Origin: UBA993 sp964389365
GTDB taxonomy: Bacteria > Bacillota > Dethiobacteria > DTU022
Direction of reading: 5' to 3'
DNA length: 64,000 bases
NCBI GenBank assembly: GCA_964389365.1
Contig: CAYMDO010000006.1
Coordinates: 1 to 64,000 of the forward strand
The notes beneath the pieces are model-generated. The model searched no databases, was not told the DNA's origin, and was given only the letters and a program-made list of their open reading frames with translations. Positions 18,739-26,235 of this stretch are shown one piece after another. Numbering within the stretch: position 1 is the first letter of the stretch; each line of letters opens with the position of its first letter. Position numbers and translations under genes: made by a program.

Positions 18739-19707
18739 TTATTCTTTTTTTGCGACACGGGCATAGTTGCGCAGTATCAGCTCGGCCGGTTGCGGTTCCA
18801 GGTAGGTTTGGCCGGCAAGAGAGGCGATTTTGTACTTCCTTGCATAATGGCGGCTCAGGGTTAACGGCTCAACAAGCGGCGCGCTTTGGCTGGCATAACG
18901 TCCGATCAAATCAACCAGCTCTGCTTGCTCGCCGGGACTGTTAAGATCTTTAAAATAACTGCTGATACGATAAAGGACCCCTGCGTTTTTTTTAACTGTT
19001 GCCCTGAATGCGAGCGCCGTCATCAACAATTTAAAATATGCTGAAAAAAGCTCGTCAGCCGGCAGGCCTCTTCCTGACGCGACCAGCCGCCCCATGGCTG
19101 CAAGCAGCTTCGGGCTGTGTGCCATCACCTGCAATTTATGGCGATTATGGAATCCGTTCAATTCCTTGCAGCCTGCCCGGTTGGAGGTAAATTCATTCCA
19201 GCGGTGACAGCAGAATATTCTTTCGATAAAGTTTTCGCGCACTGCTTCAACGCGAAGCCGCCCTTCCTCTTCCAGCGGCAGCAGCGGAAACCGGCCTGCA
19301 AATGCGGCTGCAAACAAGCCACGCCCTTTTCGCAGAGCCGTGCCGGACTCTCCGTATACCTTAACCCGGTAAAGGCCTGAACTAGGTGAATTATTTTTAA
19401 AGATAAAGCCGCAGAGCCCCGCTGCTTTCAACTCCTCTACCCTCCTGCTGCAAAACTCAAGCATCTGCCCTGTCAGGTCAGCGCCAGTTCCGGCGCAAAT
19501 CAGGCGTGGGCTGTCGGGACAGCCAACCAGGCGTAATGTTTCGCGGGGCACAGGAAGCCCGCATTCCACTTCAGGGCAGACCGGAATTAGATCAAAGTAG
19601 CGGCCCAATATATCTGTTATATAGCGGTCATGTTTATGTCCGCCGTCATAACGGACCGGGTTGCCGAGCAGGCATGAACTGACGCCTATTTTAATCTTTG
19701 CTGTCAT
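18739..19707 (-). CDS. DUF523 and DUF1722 two-domain protein
   Basis: Protein of 322 residues. Residues 1-150 are a DUF523 domain (VSSCLLGNPVRYDGGHKHD, PVCPEVECGLPVPRE, FKNNSPSSGL), with conserved cysteines that may bind a metal or cluster. Residues about 195-310 are DUF1722 (YbgA), with NGFHNRHKLQVMAHSP and RHYARKYKIASLAGQTYLEP. The same fusion occurs widely in bacteria and in some is linked to photolyase or thiouracil-related genes, but its biochemical role is not settled. The ATG has GGAGGG upstream. It stands alone and divergent from the DUF2207 gene. Confidence 0.85.
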   Translation of the reverse strand: MTAKIKIGVSSCLLGNPVRYDGGHKHDRYITDILGRYFDLIPVCPEVECGLPVPRETLRLVGCPDSPRLICAGTGADLTGQMLEFCSRRVEELKAAGLCGFIFKNNSPSSGLYRVKVYGESGTALRKGRGLFAAAFAGRFPLLPLEEEGRLRVEAVRENFIERIFCCHRWNEFTSNRAGCKELNGFHNRHKLQVMAHSPKLLAAMGRLVASGRGLPADELFSAYFKLLMTALAFRATVKKNAGVLYRISSYFKDLNSPGEQAELVDLIGRYASQSAPLVEPLTLSRHYARKYKIASLAGQTYLEPQPAELILRNYARVAKKE

Positions 19708-19882
19708 TTATTGGCCCTCCGTTCTGAATATTTTCGATTGCGGGCGCTAATTACCTTTAAGCAGGTGTGCCGGTTATAATTATTGCGTAATTTAAGGTCA
19801 GCGGCAGCCATTTTATTTTGTTATAATTATTTTATCGTCACAAGCGGTGATTTTGAGCGCGGTCAGCTTGGGGGCTGGGTAA

Positions 19883-21820
19883 ATGCAAAGCATTTCGGCA
19901 AGGTCTTTGGTTCGCGTGAGCATGGTGTTGTCGGCAGCAGCCCTGATTATCTTTTTTGCTGCAGCTACTGCCGGCGCACGTTCCCTGGAGATATTTCATA
20001 TCGAGATTACAGCTGCAGTTTTACCGAACGGTGACCTGCAGGTTGTTGAACAGCGAACGATTAACTTCAACGGCCAGTTCCGCGGGGCGGACCAGAAGAT
20101 TTATTTCAACGAGATCGAACTATTCAGTGAAATCGCGATCCGCGAAGGCGCGCAGTATTACACTTTAGTTGAGCAGTTCCCCACTTCTTATCCCGGGACT
20201 TATGCGATCAGCGTATTCGGCGAGGGTTATTTTATGGTTGACTGGAGTTTTGACGCTTACAATGAACAGCGAATTTTTACGCTTGAGTATATTGCCCGCG
20301 ATGCTGTTGTTGTCCATGAAGACATAGCAGAGCTTTATTATACATTTGTAGGGGACGAATGGGATTTTCCGGCCGGCAGCGTCAGGGTAACCCTTTTATT
20401 ACCGGCAGGGGCGGCGGACGGGGAGGTTTTTGCCTGGGGGCATGGCCCTGCACACGGTGAAGTGGAGATCAACAGCCCGGAAAAAGTAACCTGGTACGTG
20501 GCGCCTTTAGCGGCAAGGACTTTTCTTGAAGGAAGGGCAGTGTTTCCCCGGGAGCTGGTCCCGGAATCAACCAGGCGCAGCGGAAAAGAAGCGCTGGATT
20601 TGATCATGGCGGAGGAACAACGCTGGGCAATGCAATCCAACATCAGCAGGGCGGTGAAAATTTACCAGCCGCATATTTCCCTGCTGTTCTTATTGCCGGT
20701 GGGGATAGGAATTTTTAGAATGCGCCGTAAGGCTGCCAATAAGGGCTCGGCTTACCAGGGCGGCTACTACCGCGAGCTTCCGGGAGATTACCCGCCGGAG
20801 GTCGCCGGTTATCTCTGGAATAAAAAGAAGATACTTAACGAATCGTTGGCTGCTGGCATTTTGGATCTGGCCCGCCGCGGTCATATACAGATTGAACCGC
20901 TGCCTGAAGATGCCGGATCCGGTAAAGCGGACGACAGTGATTTCCTGATCGCTGAGCTGGTATATGAAGAGCCCGAAAGTTCAGTGGATAAAACGCTACT
21001 CAGGTTTCTATTCGGGCCGGTTTACCGGGAATTCAATCCTGACAGCAAAGAGGGTAAAAATACTGAGGTAATAGCGGCAGCTTTTAAAAAATCCATATCG
21101 TTCAGCCAGGTCCGGGATTTTGCCAAAAAAAAACCACGTAAATTCCATAAATTTTACACGGATTGGAAAGGCGCGGTTGAACACCTGGGTAAGGCTCAGG
21201 AATTTTTTATGGACCATAACTCTCTCAACCGGGGCTGTCTTCCCTTACTGCTGACGATTGTCGGCGGTATCCTGGCTATGGTTTTGGGAGAACTTTATTT
21301 CTTTGGCGCTGCGCTGATTGTTGGGGCGTTGCTGCTCTTAGTTGCGTCGCCTAGGTTGTACTATACCGGTTACGGGGCTGATCAACTTGCCAGGTGGCGG
21401 GCATTCAGGCGGTTTTTGCTGCATTTTTCAAAGATTGACCAATCAACGGTCCCTTCCCTGGCTGTCTGGGAACATTACCTGGTTTATGCGGTAATTTTGG
21501 GTGTGGCCAAACAGGTTATTGATCAGCTTGCTATATTATTCCCGCGCCTGGACCAGGATCCCGCTTTTAATCAGACCAGCTGGTCACGGATGAACGCCGC
21601 CCAGACAGCCATAATTATCAACAACCTGAACACGATGACCAGATCTTTAAATAATACAGTCGGCAGCGCTTCCAGGGCCGCATCGAGCGCCATTGCAGCC
21701 GCTGCGTCAACCTCAGGCGCCGGCTCATCGGGAGGGTTTTCTTCCGGTGGCGGTTCCGGGGGCGGTTTTTCCGGCGGCGGAGGCGGCGGTTTTGGCGGAG
21801 GAGGCGGCAGCTTCAGATAG
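19883..21820 (+). CDS. DUF2207-domain membrane protein with Gly-rich tail
   Basis: Surface-exposed membrane protein of 645 residues. An N-terminal signal helix (about 12-35) is followed by an extracytoplasmic beta-rich DUF2207 domain containing EITAAVLPNGDLQVVEQRTI. A transmembrane helix follows near 270-288 (ISLLFLLPVGIGIF). Then come a cytoplasmic winged-helix-like segment with PPEVAGYLWNKK and two closely spaced helices near 455-500. The C-terminus is almost pure Gly/Ser/Phe (FSGGGGGGFGGGGG type), which is usual in this family and not an assembly fault. GGGGGC precedes the ATG. Function unknown; the family is probably involved in envelope processes. Confidence 0.85.
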   Translation: MQSISARSLVRVSMVLSAAALIIFFAAATAGARSLEIFHIEITAAVLPNGDLQVVEQRTINFNGQFRGADQKIYFNEIELFSEIAIREGAQYYTLVEQFPTSYPGTYAISVFGEGYFMVDWSFDAYNEQRIFTLEYIARDAVVVHEDIAELYYTFVGDEWDFPAGSVRVTLLLPAGAADGEVFAWGHGPAHGEVEINSPEKVTWYVAPLAARTFLEGRAVFPRELVPESTRRSGKEALDLIMAEEQRWAMQSNISRAVKIYQPHISLLFLLPVGIGIFRMRRKAANKGSAYQGGYYRELPGDYPPEVAGYLWNKKKILNESLAAGILDLARRGHIQIEPLPEDAGSGKADDSDFLIAELVYEEPESSVDKTLLRFLFGPVYREFNPDSKEGKNTEVIAAAFKKSISFSQVRDFAKKKPRKFHKFYTDWKGAVEHLGKAQEFFMDHNSLNRGCLPLLLTIVGGILAMVLGELYFFGAALIVGALLLLVASPRLYYTGYGADQLARWRAFRRFLLHFSKIDQSTVPSLAVWEHYLVYAVILGVAKQVIDQLAILFPRLDQDPAFNQTSWSRMNAAQTAIIINNLNTMTRSLNNTVGSASRAASSAIAAAASTSGAGSSGGFSSGGGSGGGFSGGGGGGFGGGGGSFR

Positions 21821-21899
21821 TGCCGTTATTGCAGGATGGAACCGGTGATAGTCAAAGACTGTCCGTGCTGTAAAGGCAGCAGGGGGGGAAGTGTGGATC

Positions 21900-22850
21900 A
21901 TGATCGGCACTAAATGGGCAACCTTCATTTTTTTGATAGTTACATTAACGATGGTGATCGGCGTATCGGGCTGCAAACCGGAACCGCCGCCCGCCGGGCT
22001 TGAGGATGTACAGATTTTTCAGGCCGAAGGTATCCTGGTTGGCCAAATCGACAGCCAATCGGTAGAAATTGAAGTGGCCGGGATACCCAGGGCATTCAGG
22101 CTTGAAGAAGGCGCCGTGATTACCGGCCTGGCCGCTGGAACAAGGGTAGGGTTTACCTATGTTGAGCCGGCTGCCAATACGGCTGAGAACAGCGGGGATA
22201 CGCGGCCCCTGCTGCTATCGATTGAAGCTGTTGATTTTGTTCCGGAAGTGATTGAGCTTACCGGTGTCTTTATTGGGCAGATCGACAGTCATTCAGTAGA
22301 AATTAACGTTGAAGGAGAAGCAAGGGTTTTTGCCTTAGGTGTAAGCATGACTGTTGACAATTTGGAGAACGGTACGGAAGTTTTTATTACCTTCCGCCAG
22401 GACGGCCAGAGGCAGCTTTTGATTTCTATTGAACCTACTGCCGGGCCGGTTGGCGACGGAAACATTCTGCTGGTTGGTGAAGGTATAATGGTCGGCATGA
22501 TCGACGCCCAATCAGTTGAGGTCATGATTAACAGGGCCTTTATTCTCGATCAGGGGATCAGCGCAGAAGGTATCGCTGACGGGTCTCTGGTCGCTTTTAC
22601 TTACAGGGAAAGCGGCCTGCGGGCAGTTATCGAGTCAATTGAAGCGGTGGATCAGCCGCTTGAAGGAGAAGTTATGCATGGCATACTGGTCGGCCAGATT
22701 GACAGCCTGTCAATTGAGATCCAGTATTTCCAGGCGTTTGCCCTTGGGCGCGGTGTTTCAACTGAGGGGATTGACGACGGGTCCGCGGTGGTTTTTACTT
22801 ACGATGAAGGCGATTACCGGCCTGTATTAAAATCGATCAGGGCAAAATAG
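21900..22850 (+). CDS. Lipoprotein with four tandem ~65-residue repeats
   Basis: I do not recognise a named family. The start is ATG 21900 (an in-frame GTG at 21891 is too close to the AGGGGGGG ribosome site). A signal helix ends in VSGC, a lipobox, so the mature protein should be lipid-anchored outside the membrane. The rest is four repeats, each beginning VGQIDSxSVEIE or a variant (GQIDSHSVEIN, GMIDAQSVEVM, GQIDSLSIEIQ). Each continues with a short strand, a FxLxxGV turn, an xGLxxGTxVxFTY strand and a closing LxSIEA. The hydrophobic/acidic alternation suggests four small beta domains. It lies between the DUF2207 gene and the beta-helix genes and ends before a terminator. Confidence 0.7.
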   Translation: MIGTKWATFIFLIVTLTMVIGVSGCKPEPPPAGLEDVQIFQAEGILVGQIDSQSVEIEVAGIPRAFRLEEGAVITGLAAGTRVGFTYVEPAANTAENSGDTRPLLLSIEAVDFVPEVIELTGVFIGQIDSHSVEINVEGEARVFALGVSMTVDNLENGTEVFITFRQDGQRQLLISIEPTAGPVGDGNILLVGEGIMVGMIDAQSVEVMINRAFILDQGISAEGIADGSLVAFTYRESGLRAVIESIEAVDQPLEGEVMHGILVGQIDSLSIEIQYFQAFALGRGVSTEGIDDGSAVVFTYDEGDYRPVLKSIRAK

Positions 22851-22869
22851 ATTGTGTGCGGCGCAAACG

Positions 22870-22904
22870 AAACCACTGGCTCTTGCCCGGCCGGTGGTTT
22901 TTGT
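22870..22904 (+). terminator. Terminator after the repeat lipoprotein
   Basis: Stem AAACCACTGG (22870-22879) pairs with CCGGTGGTTT (22891-22900, one G-U pair), followed by TTTGT. It lies 20 bases past the lipoprotein stop and separates it from the beta-helix genes. Confidence 0.7.
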
Positions 22905-23007
22905 CTGCCCGGTTTTTACTGCCTTTTATTACCTTGTTTTTGTCTGCCGGCACATGATAAGATAGTTAAGCGGTTGTTTGGCTTTGAGGCAGGAGCACAT
23001 ATGATAA

Positions 23008-23016
23008 TGGTATAAT
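23008..23016 (+). promoter_or_regulatory. Extended -10 promoter for the beta-helix genes
   Basis: TGGTATAAT at 23008-23016 is a perfect -10 with the TG extension, 36 bases before the first beta-helix ATG. The -35 region is poor, as is common for extended -10 promoters. Confidence 0.5.
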
Positions 23017-23051
23017 CGGATTGGCATTTTAGGTTTGAAGGGGGTTATATA

Positions 23052-24422
23052 ATGGCTGATTGTAAAAAATGCGGTATGAGCTATGATTCGAAAGATTACG
23101 ATACATGCCCTTATTGCGGCGAAGGTTATGAAGCAGAGGCAGATATTGCGGAAGAAGCTTCTGCCCCCGGACCAAAAAAGCAGCCGGAGAAAGAACCTGT
23201 CGAAAAGAAGGCAAAACTGCCTCAAGAAAGCATACCGGCAAGAAAAAAAACCGGCGGCAGCGTGAAGTATATTTTGGCCGGTGTTGCAGTTGCGGCGATA
23301 ATTGCTGCCGCCGTCTTTGGCTTTTCAGCTTTCAGCGGTTCTGGCGCCACCGTTCCCGATAAGTATGCGACCATTCAGGAAGCAATCGACGCCGCGCGGG
23401 ACGGCGATGAAATTATTGTCCAGAGTGGGGTTTACCAGGAAAATATAGATTTTAAAGGGAAAAACGTTATTGTCCGCAGTATCGACCCGGATGATCCTGC
23501 GGTTGTTTCATCTACGATCATCGACGGCGACGGCCGGGGCCCGGTTGTATCTTTCAGAAGCGGTGAAGGTGAGGGAGCGGTTCTTAGCGGTTTTACAGTA
23601 ACCCGGGGCGGAGGAATTCTAATATCCGGCGGCAGTTCCCCGTTAATTGAGAAATGCTCGATCGAGGACAATTCTGCCGAATTTGGAGCAGGCTTGTTCA
23701 TTGTTGATTCGGATCCGGTGATTCGGGATAACCTGATAGTTGCCAACAGTGCTTATATCGGGGGCGGGATATTTATCGAAAAAGCGGCCCCGGTTTTGGA
23801 AGGCAATACCATAGCCAGCAACGCTGCTGAAATGGGTGCCGGCCTGGCAATTTACTCGAATTCCGATCCTGTCCTGACCGGAAACACCATTGTTGAAAAC
23901 CGGGCTGCCCGCCTCGGCGGCGGGATATTGGTCACCCTTGATTCGGCGCCCGTTATAAAAAATAATACAATTGGCGGCAACTTTGCCGGGTTGAACGGCG
24001 GCGGGTTTTTTATTGAAGAATCGACGCCGCTCATCGAGGACAATACGATCGTTGGAAACGAAGCTGAGAACGGCGGCGGGATGATTATCGTTTTTGTCCT
24101 GGATCAAGGCCTTAGAATAAGCGGTAATACCTTCAGCAACAATTCCGCGTACCTGGCCGGCGGAGGTTTGTACATGGTCGGCTCTTCGCCAACCCTGGAG
24201 AACAACAGCTTTAGGGAAAATACTTCTGAATTCCTGGGTGGGGCTGTTGCTGTTTACGATTCTGCGCCTGTATTCCGCAGAAATATTTTCGAGAATAATA
24301 CAGCCGCTACTGCCGGAGGCGGCGGGGCTATGTGGGTTAATAAAGATTCAACCCTGGAGATCAACGACCCTGATGACAATAGCTATCCGGGGAACAGCCC
24401 CGATAACATATTCAGGGAATAG
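23052..24422 (+). CDS. Zinc-ribbon, single-pass membrane, right-handed beta-helix protein
   Basis: Protein of 456 residues with three parts. The first is an N-terminal zinc ribbon (CKKCG at 4-8 and CPYCG at 19-23). The second is a basic linker and one transmembrane helix near 74-96. The third is a long parallel beta-helix beginning VPDKYATIQEAIDAARDGDE, the usual cap of NosD/DUF1565-type helices. Rungs repeat about every 23 residues with the pattern NxxxxxGGGI...SxPxIexNxI. The zinc ribbon should be cytoplasmic and the helix outside. Beta-helices of this kind often bind or process polysaccharide, but no catalytic residues are evident. It is paired with a duplicate 59 bases downstream. Confidence 0.8.
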   Translation: MADCKKCGMSYDSKDYDTCPYCGEGYEAEADIAEEASAPGPKKQPEKEPVEKKAKLPQESIPARKKTGGSVKYILAGVAVAAIIAAAVFGFSAFSGSGATVPDKYATIQEAIDAARDGDEIIVQSGVYQENIDFKGKNVIVRSIDPDDPAVVSSTIIDGDGRGPVVSFRSGEGEGAVLSGFTVTRGGGILISGGSSPLIEKCSIEDNSAEFGAGLFIVDSDPVIRDNLIVANSAYIGGGIFIEKAAPVLEGNTIASNAAEMGAGLAIYSNSDPVLTGNTIVENRAARLGGGILVTLDSAPVIKNNTIGGNFAGLNGGGFFIEESTPLIEDNTIVGNEAENGGGMIIVFVLDQGLRISGNTFSNNSAYLAGGGLYMVGSSPTLENNSFRENTSEFLGGAVAVYDSAPVFRRNIFENNTAATAGGGGAMWVNKDSTLEINDPDDNSYPGNSPDNIFRE

Positions 24423-24481
24423 TGATTGCACTGTAAGGAACAGCAGGCTTTTTAATGTCAACTTTGAAAGGGGTTATGAAC

Positions 24482-26161
24482 ATGTCTCAAGAAAACGGGA
24501 ATAAACGCCGTTTTATTAAATTGCTCGGTACCGTCATCGGGGTGCTGGTTATTGCAGCCCTCGGTTATTATGGTTTCACCCAGTTTCTGCAATCAAGGTA
24601 TGCCGTGCCTGATAAATACCCGACAATACAGGCGGCGATAGATGCTGCTTCCGATGGGGCCGTAATTGTGGTAGCGCCGGGAGTTTATTATGAACGGATC
24701 GATTTCCTGGGCAAGGATATTACTGTCCGCAGCACCGAGCCTGACGATCCGGAAGTGGTTGCTTCCACTATAATCGATGGGCGCAAAAGGGGCTCGGTTG
24801 TAACTTTTCAAAACGGGGAAAGTTCAAAGGCAGTATTGCTGGGTTTTACGATTACCGGCGGTGTCGGAACAAGATTATCAACAACACAGGAGTATCTGGG
24901 TGAAGTAACTACAAACGAAGGATACTACGGCGGGGGAATCTTAATAGACGGAGGAAGCTCTCCAACTATCAGCAAGAACATAATCAGGAATAACCAGGCT
25001 GATCTTGATGGCGGCGGCATTGCTGTTCAAGGCGGCTCAAGCCCGGTGATTACCGGTAATAGCTTTGAATATAACAAAGCGTTTAATGGCGGGGGTATCG
25101 CCATTTGGAAATCAAGCCCGATTATTGAAGGAAACACTTTTCTGGGAAACAGGGCGAACTATCTCGGCGGGGCTGTTCTGATCGATTTCGAATCAGCGCC
25201 GCTAATTAAAAATAATGGCATGCAGGAAAACAGCTCTACCAGCGGCGGCGCAATTGCCGCCTGGTTTGCCGAACCCCTGATCGAGGGCAATACTTTAAGC
25301 AAGAATGCAGCGATATGGTACGGTGGCGGGATAGCCCTGTTTGATTCAATTGCTACGATTAGCGAAAATGATATTTCAAGGAATTCGGCCGACAATAACG
25401 GCGGCGGGGTTGCCGTGGCGGAAGGGTCGCAGGCAACTATTGACAATAACATAATCTCCAGGAACTTTACCGATGAAAATGGCGGCGGTATTGCCGTGGT
25501 TGAACAATCAGAAGCGACGATTATCGACAATTTGATTGAAGGAAATGCGGTTATCTTTGGCGGCGGCGGTATTTATATTCATCAATCGGTGGTTGAAATA
25601 GAAAGATGCAACGTTACCGGCAACGTGGTTCAGCAGGACGGTGGCGGCGTGGCGGTTATGAACGAATCTAAAGCCAAAATCAGCAATACCATGGTTGACG
25701 GAAACAGGGCGGGTCGTGCCGGCGGGGGTCTTGTTCTCGGTGAGTCTTCATCAGCCGAAATCTATGATTCTACAATCGCCGGAAACCTTGCCAGCACCGG
25801 AGGGGCAATGATTGTCCTCAGATCAAATTTAATCATGGAGCGTTGTTTTATTTTAGAAAATACAGCTGACACCGGTTCGGGGGGCGGCCTGCTGCTGGTT
25901 TCTTCCTCGGTTTCAGAGATTGTTGATACAATTTTTAACAACAATGTTGCCTTCGAGTTTGGCGGAGGCCTGGTTGCTTTTGAAAATTCAAGGGTAACCT
26001 TATCGAGGAATGAATTTACTGCAAATGTTGCCCAAATCGGGGGAGCGTTTATTGGTTTTGGTGATGCCAGTATAAGTTTGAGCGAGCCGGATGACAATAT
26101 ATACCAGGGTAATGTTCCGGAAGATGAAGCAGCTAAAGAAGGAACCGAGGATGGAGAATAA
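24482..26161 (+). CDS. Membrane-anchored right-handed beta-helix protein (tandem duplicate)
   Basis: Second beta-helix protein, 559 residues from ATG 24482 (GAAAGGGG nine bases upstream; the frame is open to 24455). The N-terminus is a short basic stretch and one transmembrane helix, with no zinc ribbon. The extracytoplasmic part opens with the same cap as its neighbour (VPDKYPTIQAAIDAASDG, then GVYYERIDFLGKDITVRS) and ends with the same SEPDDNIYQGN-type motif. It has about 15 rungs, several more than the first copy, many reading NxxxxDGGGIAV. Both genes have near-identical ribosome-site leaders (TTTGAAxGGGGTTAT). Duplication with loss or gain of the zinc ribbon is inferred. Confidence 0.8.
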   Translation: MSQENGNKRRFIKLLGTVIGVLVIAALGYYGFTQFLQSRYAVPDKYPTIQAAIDAASDGAVIVVAPGVYYERIDFLGKDITVRSTEPDDPEVVASTIIDGRKRGSVVTFQNGESSKAVLLGFTITGGVGTRLSTTQEYLGEVTTNEGYYGGGILIDGGSSPTISKNIIRNNQADLDGGGIAVQGGSSPVITGNSFEYNKAFNGGGIAIWKSSPIIEGNTFLGNRANYLGGAVLIDFESAPLIKNNGMQENSSTSGGAIAAWFAEPLIEGNTLSKNAAIWYGGGIALFDSIATISENDISRNSADNNGGGVAVAEGSQATIDNNIISRNFTDENGGGIAVVEQSEATIIDNLIEGNAVIFGGGGIYIHQSVVEIERCNVTGNVVQQDGGGVAVMNESKAKISNTMVDGNRAGRAGGGLVLGESSSAEIYDSTIAGNLASTGGAMIVLRSNLIMERCFILENTADTGSGGGLLLVSSSVSEIVDTIFNNNVAFEFGGGLVAFENSRVTLSRNEFTANVAQIGGAFIGFGDASISLSEPDDNIYQGNVPEDEAAKEGTEDGE

Positions 26162-26183
26162 ATAGCTGCCATCCTCGGCATAT

Positions 26184-26215
26184 AAAAAGAACCTGCCCGA
26201 AGGGGCAGGTTCTTT
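26184..26215. terminator. Bidirectional intrinsic terminator
   Basis: Perfect 13-base-pair stem (26186-26198 with 26203-26215) around a GAAG loop. Its outer ends are A-rich on the left and T-rich on the right, so each strand gets a U tail. It lies between the convergent beta-helix gene (stop 26161) and CoA-disulfide-reductase-like gene (stop 26236). Confidence 0.9.
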
Positions 26216-26235
26216 CACTATCATAATCAGCCAGC

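Noticed and set aside
21725..21815. Gly-rich tail of the DUF2207 protein as an assembly artefact
   Set aside because: Gly/Ser/Phe-rich tails are normal at the end of DUF2207 proteins, and the frame ends in a regular stop.
23600..26100. CRISPR-like or tandem DNA repeats
   Set aside because: The repetition is at protein level (beta-helix rungs rich in GGG codons) in two continuous open frames; DNA units are not identical and there are no spacers.
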